64,000 nt of DNA from Paracidovorax wautersii (lineage in GTDB: Bacteria; Pseudomonadota; Gammaproteobacteria; Burkholderiales; Burkholderiaceae_C), in NCBI RefSeq assembly GCF_031453675.1, contig NZ_JAVIZX010000001.1, positions 3,122,001-3,186,000 of the forward strand, given 5' to 3'. This document shows, piece by piece, positions 1 through 9,775 of this stretch (position 1 is its first letter; each line of letters begins with the position of its first letter). A model generated the notes under the pieces. That model had not been told where the DNA came from. It did not search any database and saw nothing but the letters and a program-made list of their open reading frames with translations. The translations under genes were made by a program, and so were the position numbers.

Positions 1-1223
1 GTCTTGGTCTCGCGCATCTTCTTGATCATGAGTTCCATCGACTCGATCTCGTCCATGTTGTACATGAACTGGCGCAGGATGCGGGTCTTCTGCAGGATCT
101 CGGGCGCCAGCAGCAGTTCCTCGCGGCGCGTTCCGCTCTTGTTCAGCTCGATGGCCGGGAACACGCGCTTCTCATACAGGCGGCGGCTCAGGTGCACTTC
201 GCAGTTGCCGGTGCCCTTGAACTCTTCGAAGATCACTTCGTCCATGCGGCTGCCGGTGTCGACCAGGGCCGTGGCGATGATCGTCAGCGAACCGCCTTCC
301 TCGACCTTGCGTGCAGCGCCGAAGAAGCGCTTGGGGCGCTGCAGCGCGGCAGCGTCCACGCCGCCCGAGAGCACCTTGCCGCTGGAGGGCACGACGTTGT
401 TGTACGCGCGGGCCAGGCGGGTGATCGAGTCCAGCAGGATCACCACGTCCTTCTTGAGTTCGACCAGACGCTTGGCGCGCTCGATGACCATCTCGGCCAC
501 GTGCACGTGGCGGGCGGCGGGCTCGTCGAAGGTGGAGGCGATGATTTCGCCCTTCACCGAGCGCTGCATTTCCGTCACTTCTTCAGGGCGCTCGTCCACC
601 AGCAGCACCATCAGGTGCACGTCGGGGTTGTTGGCCGTGATGGCGTGGGCGATGTGCTGCATCATCACCGTCTTGCCGCTCTTGGGCGGTGCGACCACCA
701 GGGCACGCTGGCCGCGGCCGATGGGCGAGACGATGTCGATGATGCGGCCGGTGATGTTCTCTTCGCCCTTGATGTCGCGCTCGAGCTTCATCTGCTCCTT
801 CGGGAAGAGCGGCGTCAGGTTCTCGAACATGACCTTGTGCTTGTTCTGCTCCGGCGGGCCGCCGTTGACGGCGTCCAGCTTGGTCAGCGCAAAGTAGCGC
901 TCGCCGTCCTTGGGCGTGCGCACTTCGCCTTCGATCATGTCGCCAGTGTGCAGGTTGAAGCGGCGGACCTGGCTGGGCGAGATGTAGATGTCGTCCGTGC
1001 TCGCGGTGTAGCTCGTGTCGGGGCTGCGCAGGAAGCCGAAGCCGTCGGGCAGGATTTCGAGCACGCCGTCGGCGAACACCTGTTCCCCGGCCTTGGCGCG
1101 CTTCTTGATGATCGCGAACATCAGCTCCTGCTTGCGCATGCGGCCCGTGTTTTCGATCTCAAGCTCTTCGGCCTGCTTGAGGACTTCAGACACGTGCAGT
1201 GCCTTGAGTTCGTTTAAGTGCAT
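1..1223 (-). CDS. rho: Transcription termination factor Rho (C-terminus cut by window edge)
   Basis: Rho is a hexameric RNA-dependent ATPase that terminates untranslated transcripts. The minus-strand frame opens at an ATG (1221-1223) and translates to [20 protein letters not shown], the usual Rho N-terminus. It then shows the RNA-binding cold-shock-like domain ([16 protein letters not shown]), the Walker A segment [11 protein letters not shown] near residue 180 and the Walker B/arginine region [15 protein letters not shown]. About 407 residues are present of the usual ~420, so only the last dozen or so lie outside the window. The upstream neighbour is trxA on the same strand, the conserved trxA-rho pair. 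Identity is certain. Confidence 0.98.
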   Translation of the reverse strand, partial: MHLNELKALHVSEVLKQAEELEIENTGRMRKQELMFAIIKKRAKAGEQVFADGVLEILPDGFGFLRSPDTSYTASTDDIYISPSQVRRFNLHTGDMIEGEVRTPKDGERYFALTKLDAVNGGPPEQNKHKVMFENLTPLFPKEQMKLERDIKGEENITGRIIDIVSPIGRGQRALVVAPPKSGKTVMMQHIAHAITANNPDVHLMVLLVDERPEEVTEMQRSVKGEIIASTFDEPAARHVHVAEMVIERAKRLVELKKDVVILLDSITRLARAYNNVVPSSGKVLSGGVDAAALQRPKRFFGAARKVEEGGSLTIIATALVDTGSRMDEVIFEEFKGTGNCEVHLSRRLYEKRVFPAIELNKSGTRREELLLAPEILQKTRILRQFMYNMDEIESMELMIKKMRETK

Positions 1224-1529
1224 GGAGTGACTCCTTGACGGAGTGGAATTTGAAAATTCAGGGGGGAGGTTGCGTGCCGTGCGGTGCGTTGGGGTGCACA
1301 CCTGGGCAGACCTGGATCTGAAACCAGCCGCCTATGCATGCGGGCTGGTGATCGACGCAGATTATGACAGGAAAAAAATCAGGAGCATCTAGCGCTGGTG
1401 CGGGCTGCGCAGCTCAAGCGTAGGAGCGGAGCGGGCCGGTGAAGCGGGGCGCAGGCGCACAAGGCGCACCAGAAACGAGGTGTGGAGCAGGGCGCGGACG
1501 GCTCCAGCCGCGCCATGCTCCCTCGCGGA
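1224..1529 (-). other. trxA-rho intergenic / rho leader, no gene seen
   Basis: These 306 bases separate trxA from rho and contain no convincing coding frame. An interrupted inverted repeat, ACCAGCC at 1323-1329 with GGCTGGT at 1343-1349, lies in what would be the rho 5' leader. Rho leaders are often attenuation sites in other bacteria, but I see no further sign of that here. Confidence 0.4.
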
Positions 1530-1862
1530 TCAGGCCAGTTGCTGGTCGATGAAGGCCGTGAGCTGGGCCTTGCTCATGGCGCCCACCTTGGTGGCGGCCA
1601 GTTCACCGTTCTTGAACAGCATCAGCGTGGGAATGCCGCGGATGCCATACTTGGCCGGGATCTCGCGGTTCTCGTCCACGTTCATCTTGGCTACCGTCAG
1701 CTTGCCTTCGTAGGTGCCTGCGACTTCGTCCAGGATGGGGGCGATCATCTTGCAAGGGCCGCACCACTCGGCCCAGTAATCCACCAGCACCGCGCTGCTG
1801 GACTGGAGCACATCGGCTTCAAAGCTGGCGTCGGAGAGATGTTTGATGAGTTCGCTTGCCAT
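1530..1862 (-). CDS. trxA: Thioredoxin
   Basis: Cytoplasmic thiol-disulfide reductant. The 110-residue product carries the canonical active site [11 protein letters not shown] around residues 29-39 and the cis-proline segment [11 protein letters not shown]. Length matches E. coli TrxA. I chose the ATG at 1860-1862 (MASELIKHL) rather than an upstream in-frame start, because the extra 43 residues are unlike thioredoxin and would run into the divergent promoter region. It lies upstream of rho in the same orientation. Confidence 0.97.
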   Translation of the reverse strand: MASELIKHLSDASFEADVLQSSSAVLVDYWAEWCGPCKMIAPILDEVAGTYEGKLTVAKMNVDENREIPAKYGIRGIPTLMLFKNGELAATKVGAMSKAQLTAFIDQQLA

Positions 1863-1959
1863 GGCGCTTTCCTTGGGTTGTGCAAGTGGGAAGGTGGGGT
1901 ACGTGGGTACGTATAAAGTCCAGGGCATTGTGACAGAAACCGATTCCCCGCTTCCCGTT

Positions 1960-4545
1960 ATGGATGCGCCCTGCGCCGCTATGACAGTCATAGCGAAAAA
2001 TGATCATGTGGCGCAGGCTTGGCAGTCCGTGTTCCGGCGCGTGCGTGCCCATGCGGCGGCGCGGGGCGCGCATGCGGCGCGCACGGTCGTGCTGGTGCCC
2101 TATGCGCAGCTGATGGCCGAGGGCCGCCGCCAGTGGGCCCGGCAGTTTCCCGACGGCTTCATGCCGCGGTTCGAGACCACTCGCAACTGGGCGCGCCAGC
2201 TGGGCGCGCCCGAACCGGTGGGCGATGAGCTGGCGCACGACGTGGCCCGCGACGCCATCACCGCGCGCGGATTGCTGGACCAGGCCGGCCTGTCCGAGCA
2301 GCGCGAAGCCCTGGCCACGCCGCTGCTGGACATGGCCGCGCAGCTGGCCGCCGCGGCCGCCGCCGTGCCGCCGCTGGCCCGCGGCGCCTGGAGCGAGCGC
2401 GCGCGGGCCCTGCTGCCCGCCGGCGGCGATGGCGGCGCCCTGCGCCTGGAGGCCGCCGCGGCGCGCATCGCGCTGGAATGGGTGCTGGCCTCCGCGCATG
2501 CCACCGACGTGCTGTTCGATCCCGGCGTGCGGCCGACCGTCGATGCGCTGGTGGTGCTGCAGGGCTTTCAGCCCGACCCGTTGGCCCAGGCCCTGGTGGC
2601 CCATTGGGGCGACGCCGCCCTGGAGCTGGAACCCTGGCGCGAGGGCGACACCTCGGAAGCCCCCGCCACCCTGGCGGCGCTGCATGCCGCGAACGAAGGC
2701 GAGGACGAAGCCCAGCGCGCGGCAGCCTGCGTGCTGCGCCACCTGGAGACCGGCCACACGCCCATCGCCCTGGCTGCCACCGACCGCGCGCTCACCCGGC
2801 GCGTGACGGCATTGCTCGGTGGCCTGGGCGTGACGGTGCACGATGAAAACGGCTGGACGCTGTCCACTACGCGCGCCGCCGCGCAGCTGATGGCCACGCT
2901 GCGCGCCGCGGCCTGGAATGCGCCTGCCGATGCCGCGCTCGACTGGCTCAAGCAACTGCCGGCGGTGGATGGCCGGGCGCTGCGCCTGCTGGAGAAGTGG
3001 CTGCGCCGCGCCGGCCTGCGCCAGTGGAGCGCGGCGTCGGCCTTGGACCTGTCCCGCGACGCTGCCCTGGCACCCGCGGCCGCCCTCATCGCCCAGGCGC
3101 AGGCCTGGCGCGAGCCTCTGCGCGCCGCACGCCCCCTGGCCGAATGGCTGGCCGCGCTGCGTGGCGTGCTGCAGCAGACGCAGCTGTGGGAGGTGCTGGA
3201 GGCCGACCCGGCCGGCCAGCGTGTGCTGGACGAGCTGCGCCTGCGCGAGGGGCTGGAGGCCGACCTGCAAGGCCTGGCCGGCGCACCGCGCCGCATGGGC
3301 CAGGTGGATTTCACCCGCTGGGTGGACGATGTGCTGGAGGCCGGCCGCTACCGGCCCGACACGCCCATGGATGCCGCCGTGGTGGTGCTGCCGCTGTCCC
3401 AACTGCTGGCCCGTCCGTTCTGTGCCCTTGTGCTGCCCGGCTGCGATGAAAAGCGGCTGCAGGCCGCGCCCGAGCCGCCCGGCCCGTGGACGCAGGCGCA
3501 GCGCGAAGGGCTGGGCCTGCCCACGCGCGATGTGCTGGAGGCCGCGCAGCGCGCCGCCTGGCACAGCGCTCTGCACACGCCGCGCGTGGACGTGCTCTGG
3601 CGCGAGGGCGACGAAGGTGGGGAGCCGCTGCTGGCCAGCCCGCTGGTGCTGGCTTTGCGACTGGACGGCCAGGCCGCCGCCGGCGCGGATGCCCGCCTGG
3701 CCCGCACCGTGCCCGCCGCCCCCGTCGAACGGCCGCTGCCCGTGGGTGCCAGCCTGCCGGTGGCGCAGCTCTCGTCCAGCGCCTATGCCGATCTGCGGCA
3801 TTGTCCCTACCGCTTCTTCGCCCTGCGCCAGCTGCAGCTGCAGGAGTCCGATGAGCTGGGTGCCGATGTGGACAAGCGCGACTTCGGCACCTGGCTGCAC
3901 GCCGTGCTGCAGCACTTCCATGAGACGCTGGCCGACGCGCCGACGGACGATTTGGCCGCGCGCCGCGCGCTCATGGACGCCGCCGCCGAGGCCGCTACGC
4001 GGGAGCAGCGGCTCGACGCGGGCGAGTTCCTGCCCTTCGCCTCCGGCTGGCCGGCGCTGCGCGAAGGCTACCTGCAATGGCTGGCCGGGCACGAAGCCTC
4101 GGGGGCGTCCTTCCGCCAGGCCGAGGTGCGTGCCACACAGCCTTTGGGCCCGCTGCAGCTGGTGGGCATGCTGGACCGCGTCGATGCCGTGCACCCGCCC
4201 GGCGGCGGCGAGTCCATGGCGCTCGTCATCGACTACAAGACCGAGAACGACACCGCGACACGCAAGCGCCTGGCGATCGGGTCCGAAGACACGCAGCTCG
4301 CCTTCTACGCGGCGCTGCTGCAGGACGACGCGTTGCGTGCCGCCTATGTGAACGTGGGCGAGCGCGGCGAGACCCGCACCCATGAGCAGCCCGACGTGGT
4401 CGCCCTGCGCGACCAGCTCGTGGAAGGCATCCTGCACGACTTCACGCGCATCGCCGAGGGTGCGCCCTTGCCGGCGTTGGGCGAGGGCTCGGTGTGCGAA
4501 TGGTGCGCTGCCCGCGGGCTGTGCAGGAAAGACTTCTGGAAGTGA
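1960..4545 (+). CDS. AddB-like PD-(D/E)XK nuclease, double-strand-break repair
   Basis: About 861 residues, resembling the inactivated-helicase plus nuclease subunit of AddAB-type complexes (the 'probable DNA repair protein' family of betaproteobacteria). The C-terminal third has the nuclease signature VIDYKTEN (about residue 756). It also has a probable 4Fe-4S cluster: one cysteine in [13 protein letters not shown] (about 613) and three in [10 protein letters not shown] (about 845-854). I see no Walker A motif near the N-terminus, as expected for a non-ATPase AddB-like subunit. The start is uncertain: ATG at 1960 or 1981, neither with a clear ribosome-binding site. The helicase-nuclease partner follows after 192 bases, so the two probably form one complex. 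Confidence 0.85.
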   Translation: MDAPCAAMTVIAKNDHVAQAWQSVFRRVRAHAAARGAHAARTVVLVPYAQLMAEGRRQWARQFPDGFMPRFETTRNWARQLGAPEPVGDELAHDVARDAITARGLLDQAGLSEQREALATPLLDMAAQLAAAAAAVPPLARGAWSERARALLPAGGDGGALRLEAAAARIALEWVLASAHATDVLFDPGVRPTVDALVVLQGFQPDPLAQALVAHWGDAALELEPWREGDTSEAPATLAALHAANEGEDEAQRAAACVLRHLETGHTPIALAATDRALTRRVTALLGGLGVTVHDENGWTLSTTRAAAQLMATLRAAAWNAPADAALDWLKQLPAVDGRALRLLEKWLRRAGLRQWSAASALDLSRDAALAPAAALIAQAQAWREPLRAARPLAEWLAALRGVLQQTQLWEVLEADPAGQRVLDELRLREGLEADLQGLAGAPRRMGQVDFTRWVDDVLEAGRYRPDTPMDAAVVVLPLSQLLARPFCALVLPGCDEKRLQAAPEPPGPWTQAQREGLGLPTRDVLEAAQRAAWHSALHTPRVDVLWREGDEGGEPLLASPLVLALRLDGQAAAGADARLARTVPAAPVERPLPVGASLPVAQLSSSAYADLRHCPYRFFALRQLQLQESDELGADVDKRDFGTWLHAVLQHFHETLADAPTDDLAARRALMDAAAEAATREQRLDAGEFLPFASGWPALREGYLQWLAGHEASGASFRQAEVRATQPLGPLQLVGMLDRVDAVHPPGGGESMALVIDYKTENDTATRKRLAIGSEDTQLAFYAALLQDDALRAAYVNVGERGETRTHEQPDVVALRDQLVEGILHDFTRIAEGAPLPALGEGSVCEWCAARGLCRKDFWK

Positions 4546-4552
4546 TTAAGAA

Positions 4553-4690
4553 CACCCCCCTGAGGCGCTGCGCGCCTTCTCCCCGCTCTCGCTACGCTGC
4601 GCTTCGCGGGCAGGGAGACGACGCCAGCGCGGCGGGGCGGCCCTTGCGCGGCGTCTGCTGGGCTGGGCCGCGCCGGTCTCAAGTGCCGCT
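4553..4690. repeat. GC-rich dispersed-type intergenic element
   Basis: The stretch between the two nuclease genes is unusually patterned (CCCCCCTGAGGCGCTGCGCG ... GGCGGGGCGGCCCTTGCGCG). It resembles an element I recall from many comamonad intergenic regions. A degraded relative (GCTCGCTAC / GGGGCGGCCCTTGC) occurs near 21815-21840. No coding frame here is convincing. Confidence 0.4.
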
Positions 4691-4737
4691 GCCTTTGGTG
4701 ATGGCTGCAGTGATGAACGCCCATGAGGGAGGTGCGC

Positions 4738-7700
4738 ATGCAAGCCGCCTATGAGCACAACGGCCGCCCCGTCACGCGGGAGGCTTTCTACGCCATCGCC
4801 TGCGACCCGGCGCGCAGTGTGGCGGTGGAGGCGTGCGCGGGGGCGGGCAAGACCTGGATGCTGGTCTCGCGCATGCTGCGGGCGCTGCTCGATGGCTGCG
4901 CGCCGCACGAGATCCTGGCCATCACCTTCACCAAGAAGGCCGCGGGCGAGATGCGCCAGCGGCTGCAGGAGTGGCTGCAGGAGTTCTCCGAATGCCCGCT
5001 GCCGCGCCTGGAACAGGAGCTGGTTTCCCGCGGAATCAGCCCGCAGCGCGCTCTGGAGCAGCGCGAGCAGCTACAAAAACTGTACCGCCGCATGCTGGAT
5101 GCCGGCCGGCCGGTGCAGATCCGCACCTTCCACAGCTGGTTCGCCGCGCTGCTGGGCACGGCGCCGCTGGCCGTGCTGCAGGCGCAGGGCCTGCCCGCCA
5201 ACTACGAGTTGCTGGAGGACGACGCCGAGGCCGTGCGCGAGGTGTGGCGCCCCTTCCTGCAAACGGTGGCGCAGGACGCCGCGCTGCGTGCCGATTACGA
5301 GGCCGCCGTGGCGTGCCACGGCCGCTCGCAGACGCACAAGGCGCTGGAGGGCGCGCTGTCCAAGCGGGTGGAGTTCACGCTGGCCGACGAGGCCGGCATC
5401 GTCGATGCGTCGGTACCCGCCTTCGGCGAGCGCTTTCCCGATCTGGCCGGCCTGCCGTCGCCCGCCCATGCGCTGGCCGCGCCCGCCGCGCAGCAGCGCT
5501 GGCACGGCTGGGCGCGCGCGCTGGGCGCCGAGGCGAACAAGACGCCGCAGAAGGCCGCCGATGCGGTGATCGACGCCTTCGCCTGCGGCGATCCGGAACA
5601 GGGCCTCGACCAACTGCGGCGCGCCTTCTTCGTCGCCAAGGAAGACCGCCTGAGCAAGAACCTGGAGAAGTTCGCCGCCGCGCAGGAGGCCGAGGCCGAG
5701 CTGCAGCGCCTGTGCACCGCACGGCGCCAGCACGAGGCCTGGCAGCACCAGCAGCGCATGGCACGGCTCACGCGCAGCCTGGTGGCGGCTTTCGCCCAGC
5801 TCAAGCGCGAGCGCCGCTGGGTGGACATGAACGATGTGGAGCGTACGGCGCTGGTGATGCTGTCCGACCCGGTGCTCTCGGGCTGGGTGCAGGAGCGGCT
5901 CGATGCCCGCGTGCGCCACCTGCTGGTCGACGAGTTCCAGGACACCAACCCGCTGCAGTGGCAGGCACTGCACGCCTGGCTGGCGGGCTACGCCGGATCG
6001 GGCGGCGGCGCGCAGGCGCCCAGCGTGTTCATCGTGGGCGACCCCAAGCAGAGCATCTACCGCTTCCGCCGCGCCGAACCGCAGGTGTTCCTGGCGGCGC
6101 AGGCCTTCGTGTGCGAGGGGCTGGGTGGCGACCTGCTGAGCTGCGACCACACGCGCCGCAACGCCACGGGCGTGATCGCGGCCGTCAACGCCGTGATGCA
6201 GGCCGCGCAGGCGGCCGGCGAATACGCCCACTTCCGCGACCACACGACAGAATCGCGCGACCCCGGCGCGCTGCTGCGCCTGCCGGCCATCCTTCCGCCG
6301 GATGCAGAGGAAGAGGATGGTGAAGGGGCCGGCACCGCGCCGCGCGACCCGCTGGCCTGGCGCGACAGCCTGACCCAGCCGCGCCACGAACCCGAGGAAA
6401 CCCAGCGCATGCGCGAGTGCGCCCAGGCCGCGCAGTGGGTGGCCGCACAGATCGCCGCCGGTGTGCCGCCGCGCGAGATCATGGTGCTGGCCCGCAAGCG
6501 CGACCGCCTGGCTGCCATGCAGGACGCCCTGCGCGCGCTGCACCTGCCCTGCGTGCAGCCCGAGAAGGCCGAGCTGGGCGAGGCGCCCGAGGTGCAGGAC
6601 ATCGTCGCACTGCTCGATGCCCTGGTCTCGCCGGGGCATGACCTGTCGCTGGCGCGCGCGCTCAAATCGCCGCTGTTCGGCGTGGACGACGCGGCACTGG
6701 TGCAGCTGGCGCTGCTGCGCCGCCAGCCCGCGCATGCCGCGTGCAGTTGGTTCGATCTGCTTCAAAAAGAGGAGCTGCTTGCGCAGGAACTGCAAGCGCT
6801 GGGGCCGGTTTTGGCGCTGTATCGCGACTGGGCGGCCACGCTGCCGCCGCACGATGCGCTGCAGGCCATCTACCAGCACGGCGACGTGCTGGCGCGCTTT
6901 GCCGCCGCCGCTCCGTCCACGCAGCGCGCGGCGGTGCTGGCCAACCTGCGCGCCCTGCTGGCCGCCGCGCTGGAGCAGGACGGCGGCCGCTACCTCACGG
7001 CCTACGCCTTCGTGCGGGCCATGAAGCGCCCCGGCGCGCGCGCGCCCGGCCGGGTGGATGCCCAGGCCGTGCGCCTGCTCACGGTGCATGGCGCCAAGGG
7101 GCTGGAAGCGCACAGCGTGCTGCTGCTGGACACCGACACCCGCGGGCAGAAGACCGAGACCATGGGCGCGCTGGTCGACTGGCCGGGCGAGTCGCCCGTG
7201 CCGCGCTGCTTCGCCTTCCTGGCCAGCGAATCGAGCCCGCCGCCCTCGGCCGAGGCCGTGCTGGCCGCCGAACGGGCCGAGCGCCAGCGCGAGGAGCTCA
7301 ACACCCTCTACGTGGCCATGACCCGCGCCAAGCACTGCCTGGCGCTGTCGTCCGTGCGGCCTGCGAGCGCGGCCCCCGGCAGCTGGTGGAACCGGCTGGA
7401 GCCCTTGCTGGCCGATGTGCCCGTGCCAGAGACCGGCGAGGCCGCGGACGCCTCGCCGGCCGCGGAAACGGTCACGCTGGCGGAGCTGCCCGCGCCCGCC
7501 GTGCCGCAGCAGCCCGCCGCCGCCGACAGTGCGGCGCGGGCCGCGGTCGCCTCCACGCCCCAGAGCCGCCAGGGCGAGGCCATGCACCAGTTGCTGGAAC
7601 AGGCCGGCGTGGCGGGCGCGCCGCTGGCAGCGCTGCGCCGCGAAGGCTGGAGCGCCGCACGCCTGGCGCAGCTGGCGCGGGCCTTCGACATCGCCCCCGC

Positions 7701-8178
7701 TGCGGCCCGGGTAGCCGCCGCCCTGGCGCAGCGCATCCTGGCCGGGGAGGGCGCCTGGGCGTGGGAGCCGGACCAGATCGACCAGGCCGCCAACGAGGCG
7801 CCGCTGGCCTTCCGCGGCCAGAGCCTGCGCCTGGACCGCCTGGTGCGCCGCCGCGCTACGGCACAATCGCCCGCCCATTGGTGGGTGCTGGATTACAAGA
7901 GCGCGGCCCAGCCGGAACGCCAGCCCGAGCTGATCGCCCAGCTGCGGCTGTACCGCGAGGCCGTGCAGGCGCAGATGCCGGACGAGCCGGTGTCGGTGGC
8001 CTTCCTCACCGGCGACGGCCGGCTGGTCGTGGTCGATGGCGGCGGGGCGGAGGGCGATGCGCCTTTCTCCCCGGCATCCGCGGCCCCGGTCCCGCAGGCG
8101 CCATCCGCGCCAGCCCCGCTACCGCCATCCCCGTCTTCCGGCGGCGACGAGCCGTCGCCCCAGCGCTCCCTGTTCTGA
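4738..8178 (+). CDS. AddA/RecB-like UvrD helicase with C-terminal nuclease
   Basis: A 1146-residue superfamily-1A helicase fused to a RecB-type nuclease. Motif I is ACAGAGKTW (about residue 30-40), the DEXX box is LLVDEFQDTNPLQW (about 395), and motif III is VFIVGDPKQSIYRFRRAEP. Helicase motifs V and VI are LLTVHGAKGLEAHSV and YVAMTRAKHCLAL. The nuclease catalytic strand is WVLDYKSA (about 1048), followed by IAQLRLYREAV. The start at 4738 is set by an SD (GGGAGG) a few bases upstream; an in-frame ATG at 4723 lies before it. It follows the AddB-like gene and probably resects double-strand ends with it. A copy of a dispersed repeat is embedded in frame at 6760-6825. Confidence 0.9.
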   Translation: MQAAYEHNGRPVTREAFYAIACDPARSVAVEACAGAGKTWMLVSRMLRALLDGCAPHEILAITFTKKAAGEMRQRLQEWLQEFSECPLPRLEQELVSRGISPQRALEQREQLQKLYRRMLDAGRPVQIRTFHSWFAALLGTAPLAVLQAQGLPANYELLEDDAEAVREVWRPFLQTVAQDAALRADYEAAVACHGRSQTHKALEGALSKRVEFTLADEAGIVDASVPAFGERFPDLAGLPSPAHALAAPAAQQRWHGWARALGAEANKTPQKAADAVIDAFACGDPEQGLDQLRRAFFVAKEDRLSKNLEKFAAAQEAEAELQRLCTARRQHEAWQHQQRMARLTRSLVAAFAQLKRERRWVDMNDVERTALVMLSDPVLSGWVQERLDARVRHLLVDEFQDTNPLQWQALHAWLAGYAGSGGGAQAPSVFIVGDPKQSIYRFRRAEPQVFLAAQAFVCEGLGGDLLSCDHTRRNATGVIAAVNAVMQAAQAAGEYAHFRDHTTESRDPGALLRLPAILPPDAEEEDGEGAGTAPRDPLAWRDSLTQPRHEPEETQRMRECAQAAQWVAAQIAAGVPPREIMVLARKRDRLAAMQDALRALHLPCVQPEKAELGEAPEVQDIVALLDALVSPGHDLSLARALKSPLFGVDDAALVQLALLRRQPAHAACSWFDLLQKEELLAQELQALGPVLALYRDWAATLPPHDALQAIYQHGDVLARFAAAAPSTQRAAVLANLRALLAAALEQDGGRYLTAYAFVRAMKRPGARAPGRVDAQAVRLLTVHGAKGLEAHSVLLLDTDTRGQKTETMGALVDWPGESPVPRCFAFLASESSPPPSAEAVLAAERAERQREELNTLYVAMTRAKHCLALSSVRPASAAPGSWWNRLEPLLADVPVPETGEAADASPAAETVTLAELPAPAVPQQPAAADSAARAAVASTPQSRQGEAMHQLLEQAGVAGAPLAALRREGWSAARLAQLARAFDIAPAAARVAAALAQRILAGEGAWAWEPDQIDQAANEAPLAFRGQSLRLDRLVRRRATAQSPAHWWVLDYKSAAQPERQPELIAQLRLYREAVQAQMPDEPVSVAFLTGDGRLVVVDGGGAEGDAPFSPASAAPVPQAPSAPAPLPPSPSSGGDEPSPQRSLF
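6760..6825 (+). repeat. Dispersed comamonad repeat embedded in coding sequence
   Basis: Positions 6760-6784 match 22288-22312 in the moeA upstream region at 24 of 25 bases. The following AACTGCAAGCGCTGG...GGTTTTGG also has the character of this repeat. Here it is read in frame as part of the helicase-nuclease (about residues 675-697), apparently tolerated as a surface segment between motifs. Confidence 0.6.
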
Positions 8179-8214
8179 CCGGCCCCAGGCGCCGCTGCCC
8201 TGATCGAGACTTCC

Positions 8215-9603
8215 ATGACCTCCGCTGCTTCCTCTTCCGATTCTTCTCCCATCGCCTGCGACGCCGCCATCATCGGCGGCGGGCCGGCCGGCCTCATGGC
8301 CGCCGAGGTGCTGGCCGCTGCCGGCGTGGCCGTGCACGTGTTCGACGCCATGCCCTCCGTGGGGCGCAAGTTCCTGCTGGCGGGCAAGGGCGGCCTGAAC
8401 CTCACGCATTCCGAGCCGGCCGAACTGTTTTCTACCCGCTTCGGGGCCCGTGAGCCGGCGCTGGCGGCGCCCCTGGCGAGCTTCGGCGCGCAGGCGCTGC
8501 GCGACTGGGCGCAGGCCCTGGGCGTGGAGACCTTCGTGGGCACCTCCGGCCGCGTGTTCCCCACCGACATGAAGGCCGCGCCGCTGCTGCGCGCCTGGCT
8601 GCACCGGCTGCGCAGCCAGGGCGTGCAGCTGCACATGCGCCACCGCTGGCTGGGCTGGGCGGGCGAAGCCTCTGCCGAAGGCGGCGCTGATGCGGCGCAG
8701 ACCGCGCAGGTGCTGCGCTTCGCCGCGCCCACGGGCGAGGTGCTGGTGCACGCGCGCGCCGTGGTGCTGGCGCTGGGGGGCGGCAGCTGGGCGCGGCTGG
8801 GCTCCGACGGCGCCTGGGTGCCGCTGCTGGCTGAGCGCGGCGTGCCCGTGGCGCCGCTGCGGCCTGCCAACTGCGGTTTCGACGTGCCGCGCCTGACCGA
8901 GCCCGGCGGCCCCATCGGCGCTACGCGGCGCGACTTCTTCAAGGAACTGCTGGGCCGCCAGAGCACGCCCACCGTGGGCTGGACGCCGTTCTTCACCGAG
9001 CGCTTCGCCGGCCAGCCGTTCAAGTCGGTGGCCATTGCCTTCACCGACAGCCAGGGCCGGCACTTCGCGCGGCGCGGCGAGTTCGTGGCCACGGTCACGG
9101 GCGTGGAGGGCAGCCTGGTCTATGCCGTCTCAGCCTTGCTGCGCGACGAGATCGAGGCCCACGGCCACGCCACCTTCACGCTGGACCTGCTGCCGGACCA
9201 CACGCCCGAGCGCGTGCTGGCCGAGGTGCAGCACCCGCGCGGCTCGCGCAGCCTGACCAGCCACCTCAAAAGCCGCCTGGGGCTGGACGGCATCAAGGCC
9301 GCCATCCTGTACGAGCAGCTGGGCAAGGAGGGCATGAACGACCCCGCCGCGCTGGCCCAGGCCATCAAGGCGCTGCCCATCACGGTGGTGGCGCCGCGCC
9401 CGCTGGACGAAGCCATCAGCACCGCCGGCGGCGTGCCCTTCGAGTCGATGGACGGCCATTTGATGCTCGGCGCCGTGCCGGGCGTGTTCTGCGCGGGCGA
9501 GATGCTGGACTGGGAGGCGCCCACTGGGGGCTACCTGCTCACCGCCAGCTGCGCCACCGGGCGGGCCGCGGGCCGCGGGGCGCTGCAGTGGCTGCGCCGC
9601 TGA
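8215..9603 (+). CDS. HI0933-family FAD-dependent oxidoreductase (flavoprotein)
   Basis: 462 residues. The N-terminal dinucleotide-binding fold is AAIIGGGPAGLMAAEVLAAAG (residues about 17-37), followed by the family-typical segment GRKFLLAGKGGLNLTHSE. The C-terminal FAD-contact region is GVFCAGEMLDWEAPTGGYLL. This matches the BaiN/HI0933-like flavoprotein family, in particular the PP_4765 branch, whose substrate is not established. It begins 36 bases after the helicase-nuclease and may be co-transcribed; a functional link is not apparent. Confidence 0.88.
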   Translation: MTSAASSSDSSPIACDAAIIGGGPAGLMAAEVLAAAGVAVHVFDAMPSVGRKFLLAGKGGLNLTHSEPAELFSTRFGAREPALAAPLASFGAQALRDWAQALGVETFVGTSGRVFPTDMKAAPLLRAWLHRLRSQGVQLHMRHRWLGWAGEASAEGGADAAQTAQVLRFAAPTGEVLVHARAVVLALGGGSWARLGSDGAWVPLLAERGVPVAPLRPANCGFDVPRLTEPGGPIGATRRDFFKELLGRQSTPTVGWTPFFTERFAGQPFKSVAIAFTDSQGRHFARRGEFVATVTGVEGSLVYAVSALLRDEIEAHGHATFTLDLLPDHTPERVLAEVQHPRGSRSLTSHLKSRLGLDGIKAAILYEQLGKEGMNDPAALAQAIKALPITVVAPRPLDEAISTAGGVPFESMDGHLMLGAVPGVFCAGEMLDWEAPTGGYLLTASCATGRAAGRGALQWLRR

Positions 9604-9646
9604 AGTGCGTCGCGGAAGGCGGAATGGCACGCCAGCCTGGGGTGTG

Positions 9647-9690
9647 TTTTTTGCTATGAAAGTAAGAGCGATTGGCGCTTGTCAGTCGGC
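9647..9690. repeat. Probable degenerate copy of dispersed repeat
   Basis: TTTGCTATGAAAGTAAGAGC followed by GATTGGCGCTTG has the GCTAT...GCGCTTG arrangement seen in the clearer copies at 22288, 40226, 48150 and 53655. It sits between converging genes and has no coding frame. Confidence 0.35.
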
Positions 9691-9775
9691 CACTTCAGAT
9701 GCAAATGCATTTGAAATCATGGTGTATCAAGCGCACCGTGCTACTTAATCAGTAGCGACCGCCATCACCACGCTC

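Noticed and set aside
4-1217. Plus-strand frames over rho
   Set aside because: They are antisense to an unmistakable Rho protein and have Ser/Arg- or His-rich composition typical of shadow frames.
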